Shown: positions 1 through 13,469 of the stretch, in pieces | How the letters are laid out: every line of letters begins with the position of its first letter | How positions within the stretch are numbered: the first letter of the stretch is position 1 | Source: Isoetes taiwanensis | Lineage: Eukaryota; Streptophyta; Lycopodiopsida; Isoetales; Isoetaceae | Length of the DNA: 64,000 nucleotides | Direction of reading: 5' to 3' | Assembly (NCBI GenBank): GCA_021234155.1 | Contig: JAJEKV010000003.1 | Coordinates: 30,921,166-30,985,165, forward strand | Program-made: the position numbers and the translations under genes | The notes under the pieces: model-generated | Database searches by the model: none | Told to the model about the DNA's origin: nothing | What the model saw: only the letters and a program-made list of their open reading frames with translations

Positions 1-558
1 ATAGGGCTCCAAATGTGTGATGTGGATAGAGACGCATATCGGAACGGAGATCCAGACAAAAAGCAACGTCATTTATCTGGGAAGAAATTACGAATGGACC
101 AAGGCGTTGATAATCCAACTTGCTACATGGCCTGGTTGTCTTCAAATTATGCCACAACCATACACAATCTTCAACCCCATGCTGATTCGCAGCAAATCTG
201 TGAGATGTTTAGGCACTATGTAAATCGTGAGCAAACTCAGCTTGAACTCTTTGAAGTTGAACTAGGTGATCCTCTGCTGCAGGATTCCTAGAAACCTTTG
301 GATGTTGAAGCATAGTCTAGTGAGGATGATGACCTGTATTGGCAAAGAATGGAGTAGGTTCTGTAGAAGAATGTACCGAATTATTGTAAGCAAACTCTGC
401 AAAATGCAAGAAATCAACTCAATCATCCTGCTGATAGTCAATGAAGCATCAAAAATATTGTTCTAATGTTTGGTTTGTGGACTTTGTTCGCTCATCATGT
501 TGAGGATGATAGCTCAAGAAGAATTACAAGAAATCTTGAGTAGCTTTAGCAAATGCGT

Positions 559-1346
559 CTAAAACTTCAAGATAAACTGTAGCCCATGATCACTAATGAT
601 ACCGTCTGGAAGACCATGATGTCTGAGTACTTTGCGCATAATAAGATCTGTCGTCTCTGTGTTGTTGATGGTCTTTGTGCATGGAAGGAAATGTGCCGTC
701 TTAGTGAAATGATCTATCACAATGAGAATCGCATCAAACTCTTTGAATAGTGGAAGATTGGTAATGAAGTCCAAAGAGATGGATCTAAACTCTTTGATAG
801 TGGAAGATCGATAATGAACTCCAAAGAGATGAATTTCCAAAGGCCCTCTAGAGCCGGCAGTGGCTACCACAAACTATAAGGACGATGACGAGGCATCTTA
901 GATCGGCATCACACGTCACAAGTGTGAACATAATTTTCAACGAAACTATGGATCTGAGGCCACTGATACTTTCTGGTGACCAACACAAGAGTCATGTGGA
1001 TTTCAAAATGTTCAGCCATGTGCGTGTCATGCAGTACTGCAGAATTCACTGAAGAACTGTCATAGAAAAGCAACCCATCTTGTCCACTGAACTGATTATA
1101 ATTTGTATAAGAATGCCTGAATCTTGAACAAGAATCACGTTCTGGAACAATATAATCTAAGATATACTGTGTAAAGGCAGTTGTACAGACATTGGTGCGG
1201 ATGGAATCAAGAATGTTCGAATCTGCAGGTGCTTCAAAGATACTGCAATCAGCCATAGATGATAGAGATCTAAAAGAACTTGTTTCTAGCAGCAGTCGAA
1301 GGCAAACTATATTGGAGAGATAGGTAGGAGTGTTGAAATAATGCAT
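559..1346 (-). pseudogene. Gypsy RNase H end and integrase fragment
   Basis: The upper part (1,346-909) ends with a segment HMAEHFEIHMTLVLVTRKYQ followed by WPQ and a C-terminal CDV. This matches the histidine/cysteine zinc-binding region in front of Ty3/gypsy integrase. The lower part (870-559) holds the catalytic core start, with SLDFITNLP, IVIDHFTKTAHFLPC and HGLPDGIISDHG. These contain the first two acidic residues of the D,D-35-E triad. Before the zinc region, other frames show the RNase H tail with a sequence like NDHKKLVYYQNARVLN. The frame is broken several times, so no functional protein is made. Confidence 0.8.
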
Positions 1347-1859
1347 ATGCTTTTCCTTGTTGTGACCCTGGGCACGTGATAAGGAAATTGAAACGTGTTA
1401 GAAACTGCACCCGATGAGCTTGATCTCAATTCAGAACTCGAGCATTCTGATAGTACACGAGCTTCTTGTGATCATTATAGACAATGATTTGACGAGGAGA
1501 AACCCTCCAAGAATCAAGGTCACTGCTTAAAAGAATTCACAATAGCCAGAATTGCCATGGATGTTATAACTGATTTCTAAAGCTTATAATTTCTGTGAAT
1601 GAAAGGCAATGGGATGAAGTTGTCCATCATCTCCTATCTGCGACAAGACACTTTCCAGCACAAAATCAGATGCATCAGCTTCCAGAATGAAAGGCTTGGC
1701 TGGATCAACTTACAGCGAAATGGGGGCAAATTTAAAGGCTTTCTTTAAGCTGGCAAAAGCCTCCACTTCTTCCGAAGTCCATGCAAATAATTGATTCTTC
1801 TATGGAAGCTGCATGAAAGGCAACACAATCTTCGAATAATGTTTGATGAATTTGCGATA

Positions 1860-2322
1860 GAAATTTTTAAATCCCAAGAAACACGGTATATCCTGCACTA
1901 AACGTGGTGTCTCCTACTCCCACACTAAACGTGGTATGTGAAACCACATACCCCAGAAACTCCATTTGACTGCAGTTAAAATTGCACTTCTCAAATTTAG
2001 CATAAAGGTCATATTCCCACAATTGCTGCAGAACTTGACGAACATGGACATCATGCTCTTCTAGAGTTTTGGAATAAATCAGGACGTCATTCAGATAAAC
2101 TATCATGAAAATGTCCAGGAAGTCTCAAAAAACATCATTTGCCATATGTTGAAATACTGCTAGTGCATTTGTAAGACCAAAGGGCATGATTGTGTACTTG
2201 AAATGTTCATATCGAGTGTGAAAACCCGTCTTCCACTCATCCCCTAGACAAATCCGAACTAGATTATATGCACCCCAAAGGCCTAGTTTTGTAAAGCATT
2301 TGACTCCACTAAAACGTTCCAA
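1860..2322 (-). pseudogene. Gypsy reverse transcriptase fragment
   Basis: Two adjoining minus-strand frames give typical Ty3/gypsy reverse transcriptase. The first (2,322-2,125) has GAYNLVRI, then a run ending [20 protein letters not shown], the region before the active site. The second (2,106-1,867) begins MIVYLNDVLIYSKTLEEH. This is the YxDD box with the first aspartate changed to asparagine (YLND), so the catalytic pair is broken. It continues into the conserved HVRQVLQQL and KCNF segments. The frame change between the two pieces and the lost aspartate show that the enzyme is dead. It is part of the gypsy copy described for the whole interval. Confidence 0.85.
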
Positions 2323-4200
2323 AAGACTTTAGATCGGCGGCAAAGCATATCTGTTTCGAACGGTGACATTGTTCAATCCTCAATAATCCACAACCAGACA
2401 AAGAGAACGATTCTTCTTTTTAATAAAAAGTGGGTGCACTAGCAGGGGATCTAGAATGTTGAATGAATCCATTTGCCAAATTCTTATCAATATATTCTCG
2501 GAGAACCTCAAGTTCAGATGGCGACAAATTATAAATTAGTTCTTTCCCGAGTTGTAGATCAATCGGGCAATCGTGAGATTGTGAGACTGATGCTCTGAAA
2601 GTGTAGCCTTCACCTTGTCAAAAAACATCGGCAAACTCTTGGTACTTTGCTCGAAGTTAGGCCTCTGATTTCTGTGGGCTCTAAGATGGAGTTGTTAACA
2701 TTTCAAACAGAAACATCTCCTCTTTTCATCCCTCATTGCGCAACCTCTGTAGAAATATGGTAGAAATCTGGTGGGATCCAGAATCTAGTCTTGTAGGAAT
2801 GAAAGATTTGGGTATACTATCCTTCTGAGATTCTTCAATATCCAGATTATACAATTTAAACCAAGGCAGGCCAAGAACAACTGGATGCTCACGACTCCTA
2901 ATCATATTGAAGGAAATCACACATGCCAAATACTTGAGAACCATACGAGCTGGCTCAGACTCCTAATATACATCTCCCGATGCAATAGGATGACCGTCGA
3001 TGACTGCTATAAAAGCTGCACAAAAAAGCTACTTCAAAAGGATCTGATGTGTTAAATCAAATTTTCAAACCATGAAACAAGAATCAGTTTCTGAATCCAA
3101 GAGAGTAGATGCAAGAACTTGATGGCAACTAGTTGTGCTAAGCTTAACCTATGCTGCAGATGCCCTCTAACTCGATTCAATGCAATGAAACCATTACTAG
3201 GAATAGACTTTACATGTTATGGATGGTCCAACCAAATGGCTCCAACTTTGGCTGGACTTACTCATTTAACTCCTCTTTGATTTGACGCAAAACATCATAT
3301 CTATTGGACCGAGCTGGGCTCTTGGGTCTGTTAGAATTATTAGATCTAACTGGAGAACTAGAATCAAGTTTACTGCTAGGATTTACTTGATTTACTTGGC
3401 ATCTTAGCCTATGGCATCAATTCAACGCTATGCGTTCTAGGCCTCCGCAAGATCGATACAATCGATTTGCTCGAGGCTTTTGCTTCTTTTCTTCTGTCAA
3501 AGGTCTCGACACTGTGCTGGCTCAATTTCCACTGGAGTGGGCCCATCTATATGAGCAGTGCTAGATACTGGTACAGGAGTTGAAGGCGAGGCCATCATCA
3601 CTGAGGTATACATTCGTTGCAATCTAGGGTATGAAGATTGAAAGCATTCAGAATGCCGCTCAAATAACTGATTGTCACACCAGACTGCTCGATTAGTTGC
3701 CTTTGTAAGGGGCTTTGGATCTTCAGCAAAAGTCAATAGAAGATCCTTGACATCATTGCGAAGCCCATTGCTGGAATTGATCCAGCAAAACCTTCTCGTC
3801 TCAAGGGATGTCACAAGCAAGAAGACGGAAATCGACGGCATAAGAAGAAATAGGACAATCACCTTGCCATAACCTTCGAATTTGATTGATGGCTATCTTG
3901 ACACTATTCACTAAAACAAGCCTGGAACTCCTTGATAAAGCTGTCAAGGTCCCCTAGAAAAGTGACCTTCTGTAACAATGATGCAAACCAAGCTGGAGCA
4001 GTACACAACAATAAGGTACCAACTAATCCAAGACGAGATGCATCGGCTGGATATCATGTAGGATGCATCTGAATCACTAGGCGTACATGGTTTAGAAAAC
4101 CTCAAAACTGGGATCAAGTACGATCAAACTTCCCTGGACTGATCTTAGATTCTTTGGATGTATTCTGAGCTTTTGAGCACTGCTTTGCTAGCAAGCAGAT

Positions 4201-6337
4201 AGAAATGTGATATTGGGTATAATAAAACTCCTTGACTATTGACGTTGCCTTGGAAGCACATAGAGCAACTTATCTCGGATTTGACATGCTAAATATGGAA
4301 GAGGACGAAGAAATGCATTTATTTAATCGGCGTGTGTTAAAGAAAACCAGTCAATTATTGCAAGCCAGTTACTAAGTGTAATATTTTTCCATACTCCACG
4401 AACTGCAGACATTCTTTAATGCTGTAAAAAACCTCTTAGAAAGTTAAAAATGAAGAAAAAGGAGATGAAGAGTAAAAATCTCTTGCACTGTTCAGAGAAG
4501 CCAATATGCTTCAAACTATGATCAAATTCTGCAACTTTAACACTTGAGAATAAAAAGAGATGTCGCATTGTCAAGATGCACCCATCAGTCAATCTGCAAT
4601 AAGCTAGACATAGAACCCAGCCACCAAAATTTCCCTCTAAATTTTGGTTCATGATTTCTGACCTTGATATAAAAGTATTTTCCTGGACACAATCAGATCC
4701 CTAGCTCAGCTATCTCATAATCCGACATCCTGTCTAAAATCATAGAATTGTGATCAAGGATTTATTTTGGTTCCTTTCAAGAATACCACCCTAAATTTCT
4801 ACTAGCAAAAAAGAACAAGAGGAGGAAAAAAAAACCATTTGATCAAAAGATCTAACTGAAAGACTGACTAAAAACAAAGATCAAAAACTGCATTCTTTTG
4901 AACTTCTGCTTCACTTATGATCCATCTTATAGGCTTTGCACCCTTTCAATATGATTTCATGTAGCAAAATCACCATTCCTATTGAAACGATTGAGAGCAA
5001 AATTCCAAGTTAGTGGCTTACCATCCTTAATAAAAAAGAACGTCTTGAAGCTACTTCAGAATCAAAATCTGCAAAATCTTTGAAAAAAAGGACCTCCTAG
5101 ACCATCGTGGCAAATCTCTAGCATTTCGTCATGGTTTCTAGTCTGCAATAATGGTTGTAGCAGTGCTGGACAAAGAGAGATACTTGTAGTATCTTTATAC
5201 TTAACTTTCGTGGAGGTTTACAATCCTTACATAAAATGGAGCAGTCTCTACGATATCCAATCTTCCTATCATCCAAATAATATTGGAAGTCATTATACAT
5301 TCCAAAAGTATTGAGATATTCTCTACATTCATGTAGCGACGAATCTTCTTCAACATTTAGCATCATGTTAGGAGCATTGCCACAGCCAACAATTAGTTCC
5401 ATAAGTGACGAACTATTACTATGGTCTTCTACTGCTCTCCACTGCCAATGGCCTTTCTCCTTTACAAGCTTCCTCCTCTCAACAAAAAAGTTACAGTAGA
5501 AAAGTTGTTTTAATAATCTGTACTTGCAAAACAATGATATATAAGTATGTGACATCTACAAATTTTGAACGAAAAATCAGAAAACTACCTGAAGACAAAT
5601 GTATTTGTTGAAGGTGCACATTCAATGAGTTACTCACTTGTTTCGTGCTCCCTTCGCTTCCATTTGTCAGAAAATATTTTTTCTAGGCTGGGGAATTGAA
5701 ACGTCATGGATTGTATATGTTTGTGGAGCAACTATAATTGATTTTTCAAATGGTATTTATGACCACAATTAGGTTTTCAGTTTTTCCACAACCATAATAA
5801 ATGGAAGAGGCTCGAAAAGGGTATTTCCAATGTGAAGTATCTTGAGAAAAATTTAAACATATCTTTAGAGGAGATTTTTGGCTTGATATGGTGCCACATA
5901 GACATACCTTTCTAACACACAACTTGTTTCTTAGTGGTGCAAAGGAAACACTGATGTGGAATTTTCAAATTTAGAAGTGGGATGCAAGGTGACCCCATTT
6001 TCTTTTGAATGGGTCATGTCGTCGACATTTTTACATAGTAATAAACCACTTCTATTATTTCAAAATATCCACAACGATATCATATCCCTACTTTCGTTAT
6101 TCTTAACCTGAATGTAATAAGATGAAAATGCTTGCCATGGCTTGACCATGGATCTGATAAGCGTAGGCCTCTGAGAGGCTAGACGTAACTCGCTAAAAAA
6201 AAATCCATTATTAGAAAAAGAAAAGATCAACGCCTTTATAAATGGTACAAGGCATGTAAAAAATATTATCTTAGGTGACGTTATGTATATGTACATGACG
6301 TTAAAAATGATATTTTATTTAACACTATAATTTAAGG
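4201..6337. other. AT-rich intergenic stretch without a recognisable gene
   Basis: About 2.1 kb of AT-rich DNA lie between the gypsy remnant and the TTAA-flanked element. The longest frame is 145 codons on the minus strand (5,555-5,118) and resembles no family I know. I see no RNA gene, terminal repeat or convincing splice framework here. The upper gypsy LTR, if it survives, should lie at the left edge, but I could not delimit it. Confidence 0.5.
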
Positions 6338-8974
6338 TTAACACTAGAGTTGTCCCGGGGACCATTTCTGATGGACCAGAAATGGTCCACCATACCCCCT
6401 GCCACTTAAACCCATATATCTCACAAGAGAAATTTTAATTTTAAACTATACCACCACTATTTGAGTCTTCACTTGATTCTTAACGATTTGTGAGAATTTC
6501 ATGACCACTGGATTCACCTTTATATTGGTATGATTGTTCAAACTTTGGAGAATTTGGCAGTTTTTACAGCACTCCAGAACTGCATTGTTCAATTTTCTAG
6601 CATAAAAGTGTCTAAACCTTGCTAAATATGAAATTAATTGATATATTATGATAAAATATATCGATTTGCATATTTCCATGTTTAGCCGCTATCATTTGAT
6701 ATCAATTTAAGTCGCCAAACCCTATTTTTCTTAAAAATATTGCATGATGTTCAAGAATTATTTCTCTCTTATTATTACAAGTTTTGACTTAATTTTTGTG
6801 ACAATGAGTCCTTAACTAGACAAGCTATAGTCCAAGGAATTTTTTAGATCTTTATATATTATATTAGTATCATTATTAACTAAAGAAATTATTGTACAGA
6901 ATTCAAAATAAAAATATAGGTTAAAGTGCTCCAATAAACCCCATCTATAAGTCTCATAAGGATAGTAAATGACGCATTCTAATTAATTCTATATAGGAAT
7001 TTGCTTTATCAACATAATTATAGTATAACTATGGTATAACCATGCATTATCTAGATCTAAACAAGATCCAATATAACAGGATGAACACAAAGAAAGGTTC
7101 CAAAGTGCGTTGATTATACCCTTATAGGTCTAAAACTCAACAATGATGTAGGTAGTGATGGTTATTGATGAGTGGAGGACAATATCACAAAGTTTAACCA
7201 TGACTATAAATAAATAGATCAAAAGACTTTCTGTACCTGTTTTTCTAGTTTATCTAAAATATTAATTGATTACACTACATTTCTCCCATACGCCTTTTAA
7301 AAGACACAATATATGATAAAAATGGATATTGAGGTCCTTGGTATAGTCTTATTAGAAAAAAAAATGAAGAAACCTACTTACTTTCCACTATTATAAAGTT
7401 AGTCAATGTGTGGCTGCTCCAAAGTGTTGTAGTCTAAGTAGGACCATAGTACATGTAGATAAAATTTTATGATAGGCTATAACTTTTATAAATTTAACCT
7501 TTGTTGGCAATATAAATCTCAAATTTCATGTTAGAATAATACATTATATACAAGATTTGAATATAAATATGCATAGACTATTTACAGGTCCAGAATTAAA
7601 CCAACTGGATTGAGAAAATTTCTCTACTTATTTGCGCTCGCTCTATTCATTTTGTCCCCTACAATGATATTATGATTTCTCATCGTCTATAAGATAATCT
7701 TTGAAAGGTGTAAGTAGACATTCTCATACATTCAAAGTCGCCCTTAACTACTTAATTTTTGTGCTTCGATATTACCTTTTAGATAGACAATCCTTCCTAA
7801 TCAACTAATGTTATCATATATAATGTGGTATAAACTATATTCTAAAGAATTGATTAAGATGATGATGTTCTTGACTTTTAAATGAGAGGTCATGTGGACC
7901 AATAATTGGCATCGGCATAACAGTCTATCTTGATCTTCTTTAGTCATACCTTTTCATATTTTTTCCTTGGTTCATCTTGCATTGCTTTCTTAACTTTGGG
8001 AAGCTTTGAAATATGGTGTTTGACGTTCATTTTCAAGGTATAAATCTAGAGATCAAACATGGAAAACATTTGATGATAACTTGGAACTAATACCAAAAGT
8101 TTTAGCCCAAATCTAGCAATAGATATTTTTTATTGATAGAGGAGCTCATGAAATACTGATATCCTAAAATTCAGCTTGAGATCGACTAAGGTAAAGAAGT
8201 TATTGATTTAAAATAAACCTGTGGACCAGTAATGGTCTTAGGTACATAAACCTTTATTGATTTATCATGATCGTGCCTTTTGCTCTTTTTCTTTCCTTGT
8301 TTTTTCATTGGTTTCATGTCCATACAAGCATTCATATATGATTTTTTCAATGACATACAATTTCAATAGATTTCCTTCAAATATAACAAAATAAACATCA
8401 ATTAAAATTGTTACTATATGTCCAAGCTGAACCTTCAAATTACAGGCCAACAAATTTTTTTTATGCATGAAGCAATTAGTCAACTATTTATATACCAAAT
8501 TTGAAGTAAGAAATCACTTTCATGCAAAAGTTGTAGAATTTTAATTGAAACAGCCTTCTGGGAACCATTATTGGTCCACAGAAGACAGAAAACTGTTTTG
8601 ACCCTGTCATGTTTGACTGACTATATCTTCCTTTCTAGACTTTAGAATGGAACAAGGTTTTTTGTGTATTTATCCTTATCTCATATAGAAAAATACCATT
8701 ATAATGGAAAAAATAAAAAAAATCCTTTTGTTGAGACAGTTTTACATTATGTAAACATAAAGCAAACTGGACCTGACCCCCCTTGATTCACCTAAGCATA
8801 ACTTTCAATTTTAGGAGTATATGCAATTTTAACTATTTTTCCTATGCAACATGACTGCCATATATTAACATATAGAAAGGGTTTAACTGAATTTTATGCC
8901 ATTGATTTTATATGAATTTTAAAGTGAACTGTATGAACCATTTATGGTCCATCAAGGGACAACTCTAGTGTTAA
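6338..8974. mobile_element. Non-autonomous DNA transposon with 15-bp inverted ends and TTAA target duplication
   Basis: The left end at 6,342 reads CACTAGAGTTGTCCC. The right end (8,956-8,970) is its exact reverse complement. TTAA stands directly outside both ends (6,338-6,341 and 8,971-8,974). Short palindromic motifs built on TGGACCA/TGGTCC recur just inside both ends, for example 6,358-6,395, 8,221-8,236, 8,563-8,580 and 8,934-8,952. They resemble the subterminal binding repeats of piggyBac-type transposons. The 2.6-kb interior is AT-rich and has no sizeable coding frame, so the copy is non-autonomous. A TTAA duplication is the hallmark of piggyBac. CACTA elements also begin CACTA but make 3-bp duplications, which fits less well here because only the 4-bp TTAA is identical on both sides. 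Confidence 0.65.
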
Positions 8975-11040
8975 GATAAATGTGCCTTTATATGTAGTAT
9001 TATAAGTGTCCAAGAATGTGTGAATATATTTGATACTACTTGTAACAATGCGTGATAGTATTTCTGGTTATTAATAACAAATATCAAACCTCGTGTGACA
9101 TTATATATGGAATTTTCAATGATGTTATATATGAGAATAACCATGTTACAAAGGACAATGTTTATGTTGGCATTATATGAAATATGTAAATTGTAATAAA
9201 GGATAATGTTCATGTTGATGTTATAAATGGCGTTAATTGGAGCAATATTGTTGCTGCTATATCTAACACTATTATGGCATTACAATGACAAAATGCATGT
9301 TACTATAAGGGCAGCTATAGATGATGCTACAAATGATAACAATTGTATCACACCACAATGATATAAAGTATGATACTATAACTGTTCGCTATTGATGATG
9401 GTACAAGTGATGATATATCTGATGCAGTTTCGTCAATGGGTACCCTCATTCATTGCATCAAAAGTGAAAACTTTTGATAACTGACAGAACTAGTGACTGA
9501 GATTGCTTATTCTCTTGTAGTGGCCATAATTGCACAAAACTGGGCAAGATTCCCTAAAAAGGATTCCAATTCAAACTGTCAAGGCCGAAACAAAAAACAA
9601 TACCAAATCGAAAGGAGAAATGGAATCTTTATTGATATATATGAAGTACAAGTGTACAAGAATAGATTCACACGCTTTAACCGAAGACGAGCATTGAACC
9701 AGCATGGTTTTTGCAATACCGGAACTTCCCAATATATAGTATCCCTAGCCTTGTGCATGCTCACTAGCTAGCGTCAATGCATGTTCGCCACTTGGCTAAT
9801 GTACAGGCTCGCCACCTAGCATCGATGCACATTCGCCACTTAGCTAGTGTGCATGTTTGTCACTTAGCTATCATGCACTATGCTATAAGGTTGTTATATG
9901 TACAATGGTAGCATGGTGGTTAAAATCTAGGGCATGCATCAAGATGATTATGGATTCGTCCTTGAAATGACATACGACATCTTAAACGATTGTGATATTT
10001 TATATACATGTTTATGTAAATATACTCATGATAATCTCTCTCATACCTCAGCAACTAAAGATTGATGACTTAAAGCTCCAACTCCAATGACTAAAGATTG
10101 ATGACTCAAAGCTCTAATGGCCTATTCACTGGGGAGCTTCCAACCGTAACATGGTTGTGGCATTGCACAAAAATACAACCCTTTAGGGGAGGTACGCCGT
10201 CCACGCCGCTTTGCTAGTTGAGGACGTGGAAATCCCATTTGTACATGTGGAGATGTCCTAATGCCAAAGTGGAAAGCACAAAACGATCCTCCTTTATTTC
10301 GTATGAGGGATGCCTGGACAACGGCAGAGTCTGCATGGAGGATTGGCGACCAGCTTCTGTGCCGTCCATTGAGGCATTTTTGGCATCCGTTGAGGCATAT
10401 CTGCTGCCCTGTGTTCTAGTTTAAGAAAGGTCCAGCAGCTTTTGTTTCGTCCATTGAGGCTTCTCCGGCATCCATCAACGGTGTTGTAGTTTAGGAAGGT
10501 TTCAAGATAAACAGGAGTACAAGGAGCAGATTCATGTTTTTATGGCTGCTACAGTAAACTATATTCTATCTGCATTACATGTCTGCTACAACAAGTAAAA
10601 GGCTGCAAATTTTTAGCTGCAAATCTTTATTCTGAGGAGATTATATAGATCACTCTGCTACTACAAAAGCTAGTAATTTCGTCATCTTCTTGCATTTTTG
10701 TTGTTTAAATCTGCTTTGAAATATTAATTCTTTGTCTATGCTTTTTCTTTGTCTAAATACTTCTTTGCTACGATTCTTTGATTCTTTGCTACAATTTTTC
10801 TTTGTCTGAATACTTCTATTCTTGCTATCAAAATCTCTGCTATGCATGCCTGCTCTGATTCCTTTCTTTGAATGCTATGAATTCTTTCTTAGTGAATGCT
10901 ATGAATGCTTTCTTAAATGCTATGAATGCTTCCTCAAATGCTATAGATGCTGGGATTGATGCTTTTCTTTATGCCTTTTTTAGATTCTAGTTCTTGTTGT
11001 TCTATATCATAACATTTATTTCTATTTTCTATTTAGCAGA
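8975..11040. repeat. AT-rich spacer with several degenerate short tandem repeats
   Basis: No gene is recognisable. From about 9,100 to 9,240 a loose repeat of about 75 bp contains 'ggataatgttcatgttgatg'-like units. From about 9,780 to 9,870 a unit of about 28 bp containing 'cgccacttagctagtgtgc' recurs. From 10,690 to 10,950 a pyrimidine-rich stretch repeats 'tttgctac' and later 'aatgctatgaatgctt' units. These look like decayed minisatellites next to the pogo-type transposase. Confidence 0.45.
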
Positions 11041-11052
11041 TTAGTGGATATC

Positions 11053-13466
11053 ATGCCTGTCACAAGATCAAGGTTGGATACTAATAATACTAATGTCACA
11101 AATCCAGTTCAAGTTCAAAGGAAGAGAGTGAATGTCCCTCATTCTAGAAAAAAAAAAAGAGTTTACACAATAGTAATCCAAGACCTCAAGAACATGCTCC
11201 AAGAAAGATGGTTAGAGGGGGCTGGTCACTTGAAAGCATGCTTAAAGTCCTTGAAATGTTAGATAGCAAAGAGATACTAACAATTTAGGAAGCTGCAAGA
11301 CAGTTTGATATTAATGAATCGTCTATTAGAAATTGGATGAGAGGCAAGTATGACAAGAAAGTTGGCCAAGAACCTAAGTGTTTGAGTAGTGAGCAGGAAT
11401 TGGAGCTGAAAAAATGGGCTTTGGATAGAGTAACAGCAGGCATGGGAGTAACAAAAGAACAATTCAAGATAAAAGCATCAGAAGGGTGAAAGAAATGCAT
11501 ATACATTGTGGGCAAATGGTAAGTCAGGAGATAAATGGTGGAAATTATTCAAGAAGAGGCATCATGACGCTGCATTAAGATCCATTGAGACTTTGGATGT
11601 GGCAAGGGCACAAGCAATGAATCCTGTAACACTTGGGTACTTCTATACAACATTAGAAGGAGTTTATGGACACTTTAAATTTGATCCTAGCCATATATGG
11701 AATGCTGACGAACCTGGTATTCAAGCAGGGAAAATTAGTGGTTTAAGAGTTATAGCTAAGAAAGGAAGTAGGGCTGTCCATGAGATGGTAATGAGAAACC
11801 GAGAATGGGTGACTGTTTTAGCTTGCTGCAATGCTTCAGACAGTGCTATTTCTAGCTACTATATTTTCAAAGGCGCTAGGTTGAGAGTAAATCATGTTGC
11901 TAACTGTGAGGTTGGGGCTGGTATGTCTGTTTAGCCTGAAGCTTGGATGACTACTGAATTATTCATGGTTTGGTTAAGAGAACATTTTAAATCTAATGTA
12001 CCTGGAGGTGTTGATGAAAATAACCCCCATCTTATCATTTTAGATGGACATGGAAGCTATGTAGATGATCGTTCCTTCTAGCCAGATCTCTTGGAATCCA
12101 TCTTGTGATTCTACCTCTCCATACTTCCCATAAAATGCGGCCACTTGATGTGGCAATCTTTGGACCATTCAAGCAATATTTTAGACATAACAGGGCTGTA
12201 CACACAAATGATAATGGAACTGTGGAGCCAAATAAGGCACAATTAGCAGGTACATATATGTCACTTTGATATCCAGCTTCTCTTTTTCTTAGTTGACATT
12301 ATTATTTTTGTGCAGGCTTGATCTCTAGTGCATTGTCCACGGCTCTTACACCAGAGAAGATTAGAGCTGGCTTTAAAGCCATTGGAATTTGGCCATTAAA
12401 TTCTGTTGTTATAAATGGGTTTATTACTACCGCATTTTCTACAACAGGTCAGATTATAGCTGGTCTAAAGTTATTGGAATTTGGCCATTAAATCCAGTTG
12501 TCGTAGATGGATTTCATGCTCCTGTATTCTAAAGAACAGGTATTGTAAGGACAGGTATTGTAAGCCAAGATCCCGATGTGAGGATCAGCAAGACATTGAT
12601 CCTCTTTTAGGGCCATATGATCATGAGCAAACTGATTTGTTTTAGAGTTTGGGGCAATTATCTTTATAAAGAAATTGGTTTCATCATTTTCTCTCAATAC
12701 TTGAAGAATTCAAGGACTAGAAGTATTGATGAATGTGGCAACCACGAGTCAAGTTGGTTCAAGCAATGTGCAAGAGCACGTAACAGGTTAGTAGTTGTCT
12801 TTATCAAACTGAGATTTTTAGTTTATAAAATAAACATACGTTTTGTTTTAATTGGTAGATAACAGTAACAATTCAGATTCTTTTGTTGATAATATTGCAC
12901 ATGTACCTGAGAATGCTAGTGCGCATGTATCAGAAAATCTAGTTACACATAACACTGGAAATCCATCTAGCATAGTGACATCTATACCTGAAGCTTTGTC
13001 TGATACAACTACATCTATATCTTAAAATCATCAAGTGCATTACATTATTAGTGATGGTTGGATTAGGAGTGTGCAAGAAGAGAGAGTAGAAAAGATGAGA
13101 CTGAAAAAATTAAGAAACAAAAGGCAGAAGAAAGAAAGGCAAATCAAGCAAGAAAAAGGAAAGAGAAAGAGTTACTTGAGGCAGCTAGAAAGAAGAAGAA
13201 AGAAAGAGAAAGAGGCACAAAAGAAGGCAGAAGTTGAATGGAAAGCTGACAACAGAAGATTGAAGAACATCTTATATAGTAATGGCCGACTTCAAATTCC
13301 TTTATGTCAGCCCAGAGAATTTGATATGGCTGCATATGAGATGAGGAGACGAAGATTTTTGCTATTAAAGAGTAGAAAACATTCAAATTTGCCTGGAACT
13401 GACGTGAACCATCAGAATCACGAAGTGTCTTGTACTATTCCTAATGTTCTTGGAGGAAAGAACTAG
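11053..13466 (+). pseudogene. Pogo/CENP-B-type (DDE_1) transposase, degraded
   Basis: Translation in changing frames gives a Tc1/mariner-superfamily transposase of the pogo/jerky type. An N-terminal helix-turn-helix lies near 11,220-11,340, with FDINESSIRNWMRGKY. The catalytic domain (11,506-12,200) has HIWNADEPGI, the box with the first aspartate, then LIILDGHGSYVDD with the second. The stretch around 12,135-12,180 corresponds to the family's conserved cysteine/histidine-MQPLDVAIFGPFKQ region. An intron (about 12,250-12,316) separates this from a GFKAIGIWPLN motif typical of the family. A lysine/arginine-rich coiled coil (13,070-13,260) and a C-terminal frame to 13,466 follow. In-frame stops at about 11,262, 11,487, 11,932, 12,078 and 13,022, and several frame changes, make it non-functional. 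I found no terminal inverted repeats. Confidence 0.8.
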
Positions 13467-13469
13467 TAT

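Larger units (their letters stand above)
1..4200 (-). mobile_element. Decayed Ty3/gypsy LTR retrotransposon (gag-PR-RT-RH-INT), cut by the window start
   Basis: Reading the minus strand from 4,200 down to 1 gives the Ty3/gypsy domain order with many stops and frameshifts. A gag-like stretch lies near 4,150-3,420. A protease remnant with VVLGLPWF is near 2,880. Reverse transcriptase follows (2,620-1,860), then RNase H (about 1,860-1,290), the integrase zinc region (about 1,040-910), the integrase core (870-560) and the integrase C-terminus (about 170-1). Because every pol domain is present, this was an autonomous copy. PR-RT-RH-INT order is gypsy, not copia. No LTR could be delimited: the downstream one is outside the window, and no clear primer-binding site was seen above 4,200. 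Confidence 0.85.

Noticed and set aside
5118-5555. 145-codon minus-strand frame with several cysteines
   Set aside because: No recognised family, no clear splice partners and AT-rich composition like the surroundings; left out as unsupported.
6338-8974. CACTA (En/Spm) assignment because the ends begin CACTA
   Set aside because: The 3 bases outside the two ends are TAA and TTA, which are not a direct repeat, whereas the 4-base TTAA is identical on both sides; the subterminal palindromes are also unlike typical CACTA arrays.
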